Shown: positions 15,168-24,074, numbered from the stretch's first letter. The stretch is 41,765 bases of DNA from Minisyncoccota bacterium (GCA_023135835.1 JAGLSI010000003.1:1-41765), one strand, 5' to 3'. Made by a program: numbers and translations. Notes: generated from the letters alone by a model not told the origin.

Positions 15168-16460
15168 ATGAAAAAAGATAAATTTATAATTCAAGGATTA
15201 GGAAATAATAACTTTTTATCAGGGAAGATAAGGGTTAATGGGGCTAAAAATGCTGTTTTGCCTGTAATGGCTTCAAGTGTTTTATTTAAGGATGGTTTTG
15301 GGGTTAAAAATGTTCCTTTTATTGAAGATTTAAACCGTTTAGATGAGATTTTAAAGGGATTAGGGATAGAAATGAAAAAAGAAAAAGAAGGAGAATATTT
15401 TATTAATACAAAAGGAATTAACGGTGTAGAAATTGACGAAGAAGCTTCTAAAAGAATGAGAGCTTCTGTTATTTTTACAGGGCCAATTTTAGCTCGTTTT
15501 GGAGAATTAGTTTTTCCTCATCCTGGAGGGTGTGTTATTGGAGCACGACCGATAGATCTATTTTTAGATGGTTTTGAAAAAATGGGGGCTAAGATTGAAC
15601 ATAGCGATGGGAAATATTCCATAAAAGCTAAAGATGGAAGATTAAAAGGAGCAAATATATTTTTTAAAATTCCAAGTGTAACAGCTACAGAAACTTTTAT
15701 TATGGCAGGGATTTTAGCAGAAGGGAAAACAACTTTAAAAAATGTAGCAATAGAACCAGAAATAATTTCTTTAATAGAATGGCTGAATAGTTGTGGTGCT
15801 AAAATTAAAGGAGTAGGGACTCCTGTTCTAGAAATAGAAGGAGGTGTTTTATTAGAAGCTGGTGATAAAATTTATGAAACTATAGCTGACCGTTTAGAGA
15901 CAGGATCTTTTTTAATTCTAGGGGCTTTATGTGCTTCTGATTTAGAGATTTATAATTGCAACCCTGCTCATTTAGAAATAATAACTGAGATGTTAAAGGA
16001 TTCAGGTGTAGATATGCAAGTTGGTAAAGACTTTATAAAAGTAAATAATAAAAATTTAAAAAATTATAAAGCTTTTAATATAAAAACTCATGAGTATCCT
16101 GGATTTCCAACAGACTTACAATCTCCAATGACAGTTTTTCTTACTCAGGCTCAAGGTGAATCTTTAATCTTTGAAACTATTTTTGAAGGGAGGTTGAATT
16201 ATACAAGTGATTTAGTTAAGATGGGAGCAGATATAAAAATGTGGGATGCACATAGAGTTACTGTTAAAGGCCCTAATCAGTTGAAGGGTCGCGAGTTAGA
16301 AGGACCAGATATTAGAACAGGTTTTGCTTTTGTAATCGCTTCTTTGGTTGCAGAAAAAGAATCTGTTATCACTAATGTTTACTATATTGATAGGGGTTAT
16401 GGATCAATAGAAAAAAGATTATCTGGAATTGGAGCAGATATAAAAAGAGTTGAAAATTAA
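15168..16460 (+). CDS. murA: UDP-N-acetylglucosamine 1-carboxyvinyltransferase
   Basis: 430 residues, full length. Transfers enolpyruvate from PEP to UDP-GlcNAc, the first committed step of peptidoglycan synthesis in the cytoplasm. NGAKNA at 24-29 and the active-site loop HPGGCVIGARPIDL with Cys122 are canonical; Cys is the residue attacked by fosfomycin. ETIADRLETGSFL and the C-terminal FEGRLNYTSDLVKMGADI (substrate loop) are present. Only 11 bases separate it from mreB, so the two likely form a cell-wall/shape operon. Confidence 0.97.
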   Translation: MKKDKFIIQGLGNNNFLSGKIRVNGAKNAVLPVMASSVLFKDGFGVKNVPFIEDLNRLDEILKGLGIEMKKEKEGEYFINTKGINGVEIDEEASKRMRASVIFTGPILARFGELVFPHPGGCVIGARPIDLFLDGFEKMGAKIEHSDGKYSIKAKDGRLKGANIFFKIPSVTATETFIMAGILAEGKTTLKNVAIEPEIISLIEWLNSCGAKIKGVGTPVLEIEGGVLLEAGDKIYETIADRLETGSFLILGALCASDLEIYNCNPAHLEIITEMLKDSGVDMQVGKDFIKVNNKNLKNYKAFNIKTHEYPGFPTDLQSPMTVFLTQAQGESLIFETIFEGRLNYTSDLVKMGADIKMWDAHRVTVKGPNQLKGRELEGPDIRTGFAFVIASLVAEKESVITNVYYIDRGYGSIEKRLSGIGADIKRVEN

Positions 16461-16471
16461 AACTATATATT

Positions 16472-17488
16472 ATGTCATTTTTCACAAAAAAATTAGGAAT
16501 AGATTTAGGGACAGCTAACACTTTAATCTTTGCACCAAAAAAAGGGGTTGTTTTGAGTGAGCCGTCAGTTGTTGCTGTATCAGAAATTGATAATAAGATA
16601 TTAGCTGTTGGAATAGGAGCTAAGAAGATGATAGGAAGAACTCCAGAAAGTGTTATTACTTATAGGCCCATGAAGGACGGTGTTATTGCTGATTATAGAG
16701 TAACTGAAGTAATGCTTCGTTATTATATAAACAAAGTTTTAGGTAAGTGGAATTTTTTTAAACCAGAAGTAATTATTTCTGTTCCAGCGGGAATTACATC
16801 AACAGAAAGGCGAGCTGTTATTGAGGCCACTATAAAAGCAGGAGCTAAAAAAGCTTTTGTAGTTAAAGAACCTATTTTAGCCGCTATTGGAGCAGGAGTA
16901 GCTATTGAAGAAGCAGGGGGTCATATGATTGTTGATATTGGTGGAGGAACTATTGATGTTGCTGTTATTTCTTTGGGAGGAATTGTTGCTTCCACTTCTG
17001 TAAAATGTGCAGGAGATAAGATGAATGAAACAATTATTGATTTTGTTAAAAGAAAGTATAACTTATCAATAGGAGATAAAACAGCTGAAGAAATAAAAAT
17101 TAAAATTGGATCAGCCTTACCTTTAGAAGAAGAATTATCAATGGAGATAAGAGGGAGAGATTTTATTTCTGGTTTACCTAGGACAATTGAAGTAAAAACA
17201 AATGAAGTCGCAAAAGCTTTAAGCAAAGATTTAAGAGAGATAATTAAAGCTATTAAGACTGTTTTCCAAGAAACTCCCCCTGAATTATCAGCAGATATAG
17301 TTCAAAGAGGTATAATTATGACAGGAGGGTCTTCACAATTAAGAAATTTACCAGAATTAATTTATAGAAGAACTGGGGTTAAAGCTTGTCTAGCAAAGGA
17401 TTCTTTTTATTGTGTATCAAAAGGAACAGGCGTAGCGTTAGAACATTTAGACGTGTATAGAAAAAGTGTTATTTTAAAAAGATATTAG
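16472..17488 (+). CDS. mreB: Rod-shape actin homologue MreB
   Basis: 338 residues, the family's usual length. An actin-fold ATPase that forms membrane-bound filaments guiding lateral wall synthesis. Phosphate-1 motif GIDLGTANTLIF at 9-20, phosphate-2 MIVDIGGGTIDVAVIS, and the adenosine motif IIMTGGSSQLRNLPELI near residue 280 are all present. mreC/mreD do not follow, unlike in many bacteria; murA precedes it instead. It ends in TAG and is followed by an intergenic hairpin element. Confidence 0.96.
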   Translation: MSFFTKKLGIDLGTANTLIFAPKKGVVLSEPSVVAVSEIDNKILAVGIGAKKMIGRTPESVITYRPMKDGVIADYRVTEVMLRYYINKVLGKWNFFKPEVIISVPAGITSTERRAVIEATIKAGAKKAFVVKEPILAAIGAGVAIEEAGGHMIVDIGGGTIDVAVISLGGIVASTSVKCAGDKMNETIIDFVKRKYNLSIGDKTAEEIKIKIGSALPLEEELSMEIRGRDFISGLPRTIEVKTNEVAKALSKDLREIIKAIKTVFQETPPELSADIVQRGIIMTGGSSQLRNLPELIYRRTGVKACLAKDSFYCVSKGTGVALEHLDVYRKSVILKRY

Positions 17489-17489
17489 A

Positions 17490-17645
17490 TGAGTCAAAAG
17501 TCTATATGCAAAGCATATAATTCCAGCGCTCGGATTATGTGAAAATGAATTTTCACAAATCCTCGCTTGAAATTATAAAGTTTATAAAGTCTATAAAGTA
17601 AAAAATTTGCTTTGCAAATTTTCTTAAAAACTATAAACTAACCTA
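17490..17645. repeat. Intergenic hairpin element A
   Basis: Begins with GAGTCAAAAGTCTATATG, carries nested inverted repeats (for example GTGAAAATGAATTTTCAC at its centre), then tandem words TATAAAGTTTATAAAGTCTATAAAG, and a second core AAAAATTTGCTTTGCAAATTTT. It shares words and layout with elements at 28232 and 37014. Confidence 0.6.
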
Positions 17646-17654
17646 TTAAACAAA

Positions 17655-18344
17655 ATGTTTTTAAACAAAGAAAATTTACACCACGCTTATCTTTTAGAAG
17701 GAGAAAGGGATTTAATTTTACCAGATCTTTTGTTTTTTTTGGAAAAAGAATTAAATTTTCAAATTTCTTCTAATCCAGATTTATATTTGAGAGATTTTGT
17801 TACTTTTGGGATTGATGATGGGAAAATTATTAAAGATTTTCAGTCTAAAAAACCTGTTGTTGGAAATAAGCAAGTTATAATTATTCAAACTAATTTTATA
17901 ACTAATGAAGCTCAAAATTCATTATTAAAAATGTTTGAGGAGCCAACTAAAGATGTTCATATATTTTTAATAATTCAGTCTTCTGAAAATCTTCTAGCAA
18001 CTCTTAAATCTCGTCTTCAAATAATTAAGTTTGAAAATGATAGTGTAGACAAAGAAGATTTAGTAATAGAGTTTTTAAAATCAAATCTTTCGAAAAGATT
18101 TGATTTAATTAAAGAATTTTTACCTAAAACTACTAAAGATAAGGCTGATAAGGTTGGGGCTATACAGTTTTTAAATAGTTTGGAAAAAACTTTGCATAAA
18201 AAGTTTTCAGATAAAAAAGAAGATTTTTTAGATTTTGAAAATATTTTTATAGAAATTAGCAAGTGCCGTTCGTATTTAAATGACCGTTCCCCGTCAGTTA
18301 AAATGATTTTAGAGCATATTTCTCAAATAATTCCTATAAATTAA
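17655..18344 (+). CDS. DNA polymerase III delta'-like clamp-loader subunit
   Basis: 229 residues, shorter than E. coli HolB (334). It starts with a HAYLLEG segment but lacks the GxxGxGK Walker A loop, as catalytically inactive delta' does. The diagnostic region is NEAQNSLLKMFEEPTKDVHI followed by LLATLKSRLQIIKF, matching the Walker B/sensor area and the SRC-like motif that places an Arg finger in a neighbour's site. The collar domain is short. It probably sits in the clamp loader with a DnaX protein encoded elsewhere. It is followed after 27 bases by the uracil-DNA glycosylase gene. Confidence 0.8.
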   Translation: MFLNKENLHHAYLLEGERDLILPDLLFFLEKELNFQISSNPDLYLRDFVTFGIDDGKIIKDFQSKKPVVGNKQVIIIQTNFITNEAQNSLLKMFEEPTKDVHIFLIIQSSENLLATLKSRLQIIKFENDSVDKEDLVIEFLKSNLSKRFDLIKEFLPKTTKDKADKVGAIQFLNSLEKTLHKKFSDKKEDFLDFENIFIEISKCRSYLNDRSPSVKMILEHISQIIPIN

Positions 18345-18371
18345 ACATAAGGTTTTTTATATAAAGATGAT

Positions 18372-18968
18372 ATGGCTATAAATAAAACAGAGCAAATGAA
18401 AAAAATAATGGAGGAAATTTTAAATCTTAAAAAATCTCCTTTATATGCTGAAAGAATTAAAAATAAAGCTTTTCCTGTTATTGGAGAAGGGGACTGTGAT
18501 GCAGAAATTGTGTTTGTAGGGGAAGCTCCTGGGAAAAATGAAGCCAAAACAGGTAAACCTTTTTGTGGAGCTTCAGGAAGGGTTTTGGATGAACTTTTAG
18601 ACTCTATTAAATTAAAAAGAGAAGATGTTTATGTTACTAATATAGTCAAAGATAGACCAACGGCTAATAGAGATCCTTCAAAAGATGAAATTAAAATTTA
18701 CGGACCTTTTTTAGATAAGCAGATTGAAATTATTCAGCCTAAGATAATCGCTACTTTGGGGAGATATTCAGCAGAATATATTATGAAAAGATTTGGTTTG
18801 GAAGAAGAAATTGAAACAATTGGGAAAATGCGAGGAAAAGCTTTTGAGGTCAAGACTTCTTATGGCTTAGTTAAGATTATTCCTTTACTTCATCCTGCTG
18901 TGGCGTTATATAATTCATTTAGTCGCGATGACCTTAAAAAAGACTTTAAGGTTTTGGAAAATAGATAA
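18372..18968 (+). CDS. Family 4-type uracil-DNA glycosylase lacking Fe-S cysteines
   Basis: 198 residues, normal for family 4 UDGs, which excise uracil from DNA at the start of base-excision repair. Motif GEAPGKNE (50-57), the PFCGASGRVLDELL stretch, VTNIVKDRPTANRDP and the C-terminal LLHPAVALY motif (172-180) are clear. Family 4 enzymes hold a 4Fe-4S cluster with four Cys: CxxC near residue 20, KCRPP, and one about 15 residues later. Here these positions read L19/S22, D94 and about Y110. The only Cys residues (42 and 65) are elsewhere. It is likely still a glycosylase fold, structurally stabilised otherwise. Confidence 0.88.
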   Translation: MAINKTEQMKKIMEEILNLKKSPLYAERIKNKAFPVIGEGDCDAEIVFVGEAPGKNEAKTGKPFCGASGRVLDELLDSIKLKREDVYVTNIVKDRPTANRDPSKDEIKIYGPFLDKQIEIIQPKIIATLGRYSAEYIMKRFGLEEEIETIGKMRGKAFEVKTSYGLVKIIPLLHPAVALYNSFSRDDLKKDFKVLENR

Positions 18969-19006
18969 AAAATAAACGGCTCATTATAATGAGCCGTTTA
19001 TTTTTT
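18967..19006 (+). terminator. Terminator after the UDG gene
   Basis: A 20-bp self-complementary stretch around AACGGCTCATTATAATGAGC ending in a run of seven T. It overlaps the stop codon of the glycosylase gene. Confidence 0.88.
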
Positions 19007-19071
19007 TATATTTCTAATGTATACTCATATTTAATGAATATTAAATTAATTAGAAAAATTGCTATTGCCAT

Positions 19072-19251
19072 GAGGGTCTGTCTATAATCTCATGTCGAAC
19101 TGAAATATCTAAATTTTTAACGAAAATTTTATCTTTTAATGAAATATACAAGAGTATATTGAGGAAAAAGAGATAATTTGCAGTAAAAATTTAGATATTT
19201 TAGTCGGCAAACTTTTCTTTTTATTTGTGGTGAGATTATAGATAGACCCTC
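19072..19251. mobile_element. 180-bp MITE-like inverted-repeat element
   Basis: Terminal inverted repeats of 21 bp (19072-19092 and 19231-19251) match at 20 of 21 positions, beginning GAGGGTCTGTCTATAATCTC. The inner parts also pair (around AAATATCTAAATTTTTA and TAAAAATTTAGATATTT), so the whole element can fold into one long imperfect hairpin. It has no coding capacity. A 6-bp GC hairpin (GGTCGC, 19254-19269) abuts its right end. No clear target duplication is visible. It accounts for most of the 444-base gap between the UDG gene and alaS. Confidence 0.65.
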
Positions 19252-19253
19252 TC

Positions 19254-19269
19254 GGTCGCTTCTGCGACC
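19254..19269. repeat. Small GC hairpin next to the MITE-like element
   Basis: GGTCGC-TTCT-GCGACC, a 6-bp perfect stem in AT-rich surroundings. The rest of the gap (19270-19412) holds one further weak stem (GTCCTTC / GAGGGC, about 19333-19358) and no gene. No T-box antiterminator motif is visible before alaS. Confidence 0.6.
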
Positions 19270-19412
19270 CTGTAATTAGTTATTTATTATTTTTTAATTA
19301 AAAATTATTATGTTAGCAAACGAACTTAGACCCGTCCTTCACTAAAGTTGCGGAGGGCAGGATATAGTAAAGTTAAATAACTTTTGTCAATTAATATAAA
19401 CAATAAACTATC

Positions 19413-21251
19413 ATGAAAGCAAACACATTACGTCAAAAATATTTAGAATTTTTTAAAACAAAAAAGCACTCTATTATTCCTAGTGCGTCAATAATGCCTG
19501 ATAATGATCCTACGACTTTATTCACAGGTTCAGGAATGCAACCAATGCTGCCTTACTTATTAGGAGAAAAACATCCAAAGGGTACTCGGCTGGTAGATTC
19601 TCAAAAAAGTTTTAGGGCTCCAGATATAGAAGATGTGGGAGATAATCGACATACAACTTTTTTTGAAATGTTGGGAAATTGGTCTTTAGGAGATTATTTC
19701 AAAAAAGAACAAATTGAATGGATGTTTGAATTTTTAACTAAAGAATTAGGACTTGATCCTAATAGGATTTATACATCTGTTTTTAGAGGGGATGAAAAAA
19801 TTGGTATTCCCAAAGACGACGAAACTGTTAAATTATGGCAGGAAAGGTTTGAAAGTGTTGGTGTAGAAGCTAGGGCTGTTGATATGGCCGAACGGGATGG
19901 AATGCAAGGAGGAAGAATTTTTTATTATGATGCTAAAGAAAACTGGTGGTCACGATCAGGAGTTCCAGATAATATGCCTGTTGGTGAACCAGGAGGGCCA
20001 GATTCTGAAATGTTTTGGGATTTTGGTGTTGATTTAAAAATTCATGAAAATTCAGAATATAAAGATCAGCCTTGTCATCCTGCTTGTGATTGTGGAAGAT
20101 TTTTGGAAATTGGGAATAATGTTTTTATGTCGTATATAAAGACGGATGCAGGGTTTGAAGAGTTAGAGAAGAAAAATATAGATTTTGGAGGAGGTTTGGA
20201 AAGAATGGTTGTGGCTGTTTTAGACAACCCAGACGTTTTTATGAGTGATTTATTTGAGGGAATGAAAATTAAAATAGAAGAGTTAACAGGAAAGAAATAT
20301 GGAGAATCTGAAGAAGTCACTTATGCATTCAGAGTAATTCTAGATCATCTAAGAGGAGCAACTTTTATTATTGGAGATGATAAAGGAGTTACTCCTTCAA
20401 ATACTGATCAAGGTTATATTGTGCGAAGATTAATTCGGAGAGCTATTCGTTATGGAAAGCAGTTGGGTATTACTCAAGAACTTTGGTTGAAAGAAATTGC
20501 TAAAGTGGTTATTGAAGATTACAAGGGTACTTATTCTGAATTAGAAAGAAATAAAGATTTTGTTTTAGAGCAATTAGATAAAGAAGAGATTCAGTTTTCT
20601 AAAACTTTGGAGAAGGGTTTGAGAGAGTTAGAAAAAGGAACCGATCCTTTTGTTTTATTCACTACCTACGGTTTCCCTATTGAAATGACTCAAGAACTGG
20701 CAAAAGAAAAAGATATTGAAGTTAATGTGGAAGATTTTCAAAATAAAATGAAAAAACATCAAGAGCTTTCACGGACAGCTTCTGTTGGAAAATTTAAATC
20801 TGGTTTAGCTGATGATTCTAAAGAAACTACTTGTTTACATACTGCTGCTCATTTACTTTTAGCTGCTTTGAAAAAAGTATTAGGGACAGAGGTAATTCAA
20901 AAAGGTTCTAATATTACAGCAGAAAGATTAAGATTTGATTTTTCTTGGGGAGAAAAAATGACAGATGAACAAAAAACTGAAGTAGAAAAAATAGTTAATG
21001 AAGCAATTCAGCAAAATATTCCTGTTGAGTGTAATGAAATGTCAATTGAAGAAGCTAAAAAACAAGGGGCTTCTGGTATTTTTGATGATAAATATGGAGA
21101 TGTTGTAAAGGTCTATAAAATTGGAGATTTTTCTCAAGAACTTTGTTCTGGACCTCATGTTGAGAATACAGAAGAATTAGGTAGGTTTAAAATAACAAAA
21201 GAAGAAAGTTCTAGTGCAGGAGTAAGGAGAATTAAGGCTGTTTTGGAATAA
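19413..21251 (+). CDS. alaS: Alanyl-tRNA synthetase, minimal form
   Basis: 612 residues against about 875 in E. coli. Charges tRNA-Ala. The catalytic core is intact: LFTGSGMQPMLPYLLG, RAPDIEDVGDNRHTTFFEML (motif 2 region) and DFGGGLERMVV (motif 3). After the tRNA-recognition helices the usual beta-barrel insert is missing, and the chain goes directly to the editing domain with CLHTAAHLL and the ELCSGPHV zinc-site motif. It ends right after SAGVRRIKAV, so the C-terminal coiled coil and C-Ala domain are absent. The editing metal ligands (two His, Cys, His) are all kept, so mischarged Ser/Gly should still be removed. Confidence 0.97.
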   Translation: MKANTLRQKYLEFFKTKKHSIIPSASIMPDNDPTTLFTGSGMQPMLPYLLGEKHPKGTRLVDSQKSFRAPDIEDVGDNRHTTFFEMLGNWSLGDYFKKEQIEWMFEFLTKELGLDPNRIYTSVFRGDEKIGIPKDDETVKLWQERFESVGVEARAVDMAERDGMQGGRIFYYDAKENWWSRSGVPDNMPVGEPGGPDSEMFWDFGVDLKIHENSEYKDQPCHPACDCGRFLEIGNNVFMSYIKTDAGFEELEKKNIDFGGGLERMVVAVLDNPDVFMSDLFEGMKIKIEELTGKKYGESEEVTYAFRVILDHLRGATFIIGDDKGVTPSNTDQGYIVRRLIRRAIRYGKQLGITQELWLKEIAKVVIEDYKGTYSELERNKDFVLEQLDKEEIQFSKTLEKGLRELEKGTDPFVLFTTYGFPIEMTQELAKEKDIEVNVEDFQNKMKKHQELSRTASVGKFKSGLADDSKETTCLHTAAHLLLAALKKVLGTEVIQKGSNITAERLRFDFSWGEKMTDEQKTEVEKIVNEAIQQNIPVECNEMSIEEAKKQGASGIFDDKYGDVVKVYKIGDFSQELCSGPHVENTEELGRFKITKEESSSAGVRRIKAVLE

Positions 21252-21281
21252 AGGAGGTTATTTGTTTAATTAAAGGTAGTT

Positions 21282-21313
21282 TTTTAACGGCTCAACTTGT
21301 TGAGCCGTTAAAA
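21282..21313 (+). terminator. Terminator-like hairpin after alaS
   Basis: A 15-bp palindromic stem around AACGGCTCAAC. T-rich tracts are short on both sides, so efficiency is uncertain. Confidence 0.6.
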
Positions 21314-21317
21314 TTTT

Positions 21318-21368
21318 AAATAGTAGCGCTTGCTTATGCCTGCAGACGGGCTCGGAGCGCTACTATTT
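21318..21368. repeat. GTAGCGCT inverted repeat, copy 1
   Basis: A 13-bp perfect stem (AAATAGTAGCGCT / AGCGCTACTATTT) with a 25-base GC-rich loop. The AGTAGCGCT arm recurs in a short-loop copy at 32615. Confidence 0.75.
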
Positions 21369-21428
21369 AGTTGTTGTAAAAACAAGGAACTTTGATACTA
21401 TTATATTAATATATTAACAATTAAATAA

Positions 21429-21510
21429 CCCTAATTCATTTAAAAATGATCGGGTAAACTCTAAATTATTAAAATAATTAGAAAACCTTAAATCATCAAA
21501 GATGATCAGG
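21429..21510 (+). promoter_or_regulatory. Three tandem mini-hairpins before the binding-protein gene
   Basis: Three related units (21429-21454, 21459-21483, 21486-21510) follow the plan CC-TAA-TCAT-AAA-ATGA-GG; the third reads CCTTAAATCATC-AAA-GATGATCAGG. Units 1 and 3 are each followed by TAAA. They sit 12 bases before the start codon and would be part of the mRNA leader. Role unknown. Confidence 0.5.
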
Positions 21511-21522
21511 TAAAGAAAAAAC

Positions 21523-22599
21523 ATGAATAAAACAACAAATTGGATAGTAGGAATAATTATTATAGCAGTAGTAATTTGGTTTGGATTCTTAAACAAAGAA
21601 ACAGAACCAGTTTCAATTGAGCCTATTAAGATTGGGGTAATTTTACCTTTGTCTGGAGATTATGCTTTTTTTGGTGAAAGTGAAAGAGATGCTATTAATT
21701 TAGCATTTAAAGAAACAGAAGCTAATGTTGAAGTTATTTTTGAGGATGATGGATTTGATGCTAAGAAAGCCGTTTCTGCTTATCATAAATTAACAAGTGT
21801 TGATAATGTTGATATTTTAATAAATGCAGATAGTATTGCTTTTCCAGCGATTTACCCTTTAATTAAGCAAGATGAAATTTTAACTTTTCAAATCTTTGAA
21901 TCAAGTAGTCGGTTTAAAGATACTGTTTTTCAAGTAATGCCTCATAGTTACGCTTTGTTTTCTAAATTAGGGGAAATTAGTGATAGTAAATACGATACAG
22001 TAGCTCTAGTATATGGTAGTGGAGAATTTTTAGTGAAAGATGCAGATTATTTTAAGAAAATGATGCCAGAAAATAAAATTGTTTATGAAATAATGTTGGG
22101 TTCTAATTCTGATTATAGAACAGAAGTATTAAAATTATTAGCAGAAAAACCTGAAGCAACAACTTTATTTTTATCTGTAGCTGATGGAATAAAATTTTTG
22201 AAAGCACTTGAAGATCAAAAAGGAAATACAGACATTGATTTAATATGTGATGCTAATATAGAAATGAGCATAGGTCAGTATATAGAAGCTGTTGGAAGTG
22301 ATATTTTTGAAGATTGTTTTTCAACAAATTTACCTAATCAAATGACAGATGATTTTAAGCTTAAGTTTGAACAAGAATATGGGAACGAGCCAATATTTTC
22401 AGCAGATTATGCATATGATATTGCTTTGATTATAAGCGATCTTATAAAACAACCAAAGTCAGATTGGCTAGACATTGCTCAAAATATTTCTTTAAGCGGG
22501 GCATCAGGAATTGTTAAATTTGATGAGATGGGAACAAGATTACCAGCGTCAGAGACTCATATTTTTAAAGACGGGGAATTTATACTATATGAAGAATAA
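21523..22599 (+). CDS. Periplasmic-binding-protein family protein (branched-chain amino acid type)
   Basis: 358 residues matching the type 1 periplasmic-binding fold of branched-chain amino acid (LivJ-like) receptors: IKIGVILPLSGDYAFFGESERDAINLAF at the start of lobe 1, then FEDDGFDAKKAVSAYHKL. An N-terminal helix (about 7-24) anchors or exports it; no lipobox Cys is present, so it is probably membrane-tethered. No ABC permease or ATPase gene is adjacent. It may be a stand-alone sensor or work with a transporter elsewhere; the ligand cannot be read from sequence. Three tandem hairpins precede it. Confidence 0.85.
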   Translation: MNKTTNWIVGIIIIAVVIWFGFLNKETEPVSIEPIKIGVILPLSGDYAFFGESERDAINLAFKETEANVEVIFEDDGFDAKKAVSAYHKLTSVDNVDILINADSIAFPAIYPLIKQDEILTFQIFESSSRFKDTVFQVMPHSYALFSKLGEISDSKYDTVALVYGSGEFLVKDADYFKKMMPENKIVYEIMLGSNSDYRTEVLKLLAEKPEATTLFLSVADGIKFLKALEDQKGNTDIDLICDANIEMSIGQYIEAVGSDIFEDCFSTNLPNQMTDDFKLKFEQEYGNEPIFSADYAYDIALIISDLIKQPKSDWLDIAQNISLSGASGIVKFDEMGTRLPASETHIFKDGEFILYEE

Positions 22600-22629
22600 T
22601 TAAATTATTAAAATTTAATTTAGAATTAT

Positions 22630-22666
22630 AAAAAACTGTTTATATAAGTATATAGGCAGTTTTTTT
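22630..22666 (+). terminator. Terminator after the binding-protein gene
   Basis: AAAAAACTG...CAGTTTTTTT stem with two G-T wobbles and an AAGT loop, ending in a run of seven T. Confidence 0.8.
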
Positions 22667-22681
22667 ATTTAAGTAAGCTTG

Positions 22682-22710
22682 TTACTACTATTTTATTTTT
22701 ATGGTAAAAT
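22682..22710 (+). promoter_or_regulatory. Promoter candidate for the baseplate-J-like gene
   Basis: TTACTA, 17-base spacer, then TAAAAT preceded by TGG (extended -10, 22702-22710). The leader to 22821 contains a weak hairpin, AGAAAAGTTTGTGAAGTAA then TTTTTCT, similar to the cores of other intergenic elements. Confidence 0.5.
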
Positions 22711-22820
22711 ATAAGGATAAAAATAATTATTAATAAGTATGGAGTGGAGGGTATAGAAAAGTTTGTGAAGTAATTTTTCTAATTATCTAATCTACCTAAC
22801 ACCTAAATAACTAAATTATT

Positions 22821-24074
22821 ATGAACAAAAAATTACAAGATGTAACTCCTCCTAAAAGGACGATTCACGATATTCCTGTTCCGAATGGTAAGGGGAGAGG
22901 AAGAAATCCGATTTCTGATTTTAAGAGTGATAAAAAGAAGAAAACTTCTTTTAGTAAAAAAATTATTATAGCAGTAATTTTTGGACTTATTGCTTTTCTT
23001 CTATTTAGTTTTTTAGCTTCTTCTAGTGTGACAGTAAATGTTATTTCTAGGCAATTAACAAAAAGAACAGATGCTAGTTTTATAGCTGTTTCTAGTAATG
23101 AGACTGGTGGAATTCCTTTTGATGTTGTGATGTTAGATAAAACTATTGTAGAGTCAATAGTTGCTACAGGAGAAGAGGAAGTGAATGAAAAAGCTAGTGG
23201 GGAAATAATTGTTTTTAATAATTTTGATTTTGAAAATCAGAGATTAATAAAAAATACTCGTTTTGAAACTTCAGAAGGTTTGGTTTTTAGAATTCAAAAT
23301 TCTGTAGTTGTCCCTGGGCAAAAGGAGGATTCATCGGGAGAAGTTATTCCTGGGAGTATAGAAGTAACTGTTTATGCTGATCAGCCTGGGGAAGAATATA
23401 ACGTAGGGCTAAAAGATTTTACTATTCCTGGTTTTGAGGGAACAGAGAGATTTGATAAATTCTATGCTCGTTCAAAAACTGTTATGGCAGGTGGTTTTGA
23501 GGGAGTAAAAAAGGTTGCTTCTGAAAAAGATGTAGAAAATATGCAAATACAATTAGGAGAGAGGTTGATTGCTGAATTAACGGAAGAAATTAAAACTCAA
23601 ATACCTGAAGGGTTCGTTTTGTATCAGAATGGTATTTTCTCAGAAACTAAGTTTTTAGGAACTAAGGATATGGGAGATAAAGTCGGGGTAGAAGAGAAAG
23701 TTAATGTTTACGCAGTAATTTTTAATAGAGGTGATTTAAGTAAATATGTAGCTGAAAATATTATAGATAATTATGATGGTGCTGATTTAATAATTTCTAA
23801 TTTAGATAACTTAGATTTTGAGATAAAGAATAAAGATGATGTTATTCCTTGGGTAGAAGAGAGATTTGTATTTTCCTTAAAAGGAGAGTGTAATTTTGAA
23901 TGGACTTTTGATGAAGATGACTTAAAAAATGATTTTGTAGGGAAGTCAAAAAGTAGTACTAATGAGATATTATCTAGATATCCAAGCATAGATTCAGCAG
24001 AAGTAATCATTAAACCTTTTTGGAAAAACTCTTTTCCTCGTAGTACTGGGAATATAGAAATAGTTTTAAATTAA
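22821..24074 (+). CDS. Membrane-anchored baseplate-J-like protein, conserved in CPR
   Basis: 417 residues. A basic, Pro-rich cytoplasmic stretch (1-45) leads to one membrane helix (about 47-67); the rest faces outward. About residues 125-235 (GEIIVFNNF, LIKNTRFETSEGLVFRI, VVVPG, PGSIEVTVYADQPGEEYNVG, FTIPGFEG) resemble the start of baseplate-J-like proteins, known from contractile phage tails and injection devices; standalone versions occur in many CPR genomes. No other tail or baseplate genes are nearby, so a phage origin is not supported here. Function unknown; an envelope structural role is plausible. Confidence 0.6.
   Translation: MNKKLQDVTPPKRTIHDIPVPNGKGRGRNPISDFKSDKKKKTSFSKKIIIAVIFGLIAFLLFSFLASSSVTVNVISRQLTKRTDASFIAVSSNETGGIPFDVVMLDKTIVESIVATGEEEVNEKASGEIIVFNNFDFENQRLIKNTRFETSEGLVFRIQNSVVVPGQKEDSSGEVIPGSIEVTVYADQPGEEYNVGLKDFTIPGFEGTERFDKFYARSKTVMAGGFEGVKKVASEKDVENMQIQLGERLIAELTEEIKTQIPEGFVLYQNGIFSETKFLGTKDMGDKVGVEEKVNVYAVIFNRGDLSKYVAENIIDNYDGADLIISNLDNLDFEIKNKDDVIPWVEERFVFSLKGECNFEWTFDEDDLKNDFVGKSKSSTNEILSRYPSIDSAEVIIKPFWKNSFPRSTGNIEIVLN

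Noticed and set aside
19270-19412. T-box riboswitch before alaS
   Set aside because: No antiterminator T-box sequence or specifier-loop architecture is visible.
22821-24074. Prophage tail gene
   Set aside because: The baseplate-J-like part is fused to a membrane helix and there are no other phage genes around it; it sits next to the ribosomal operon.
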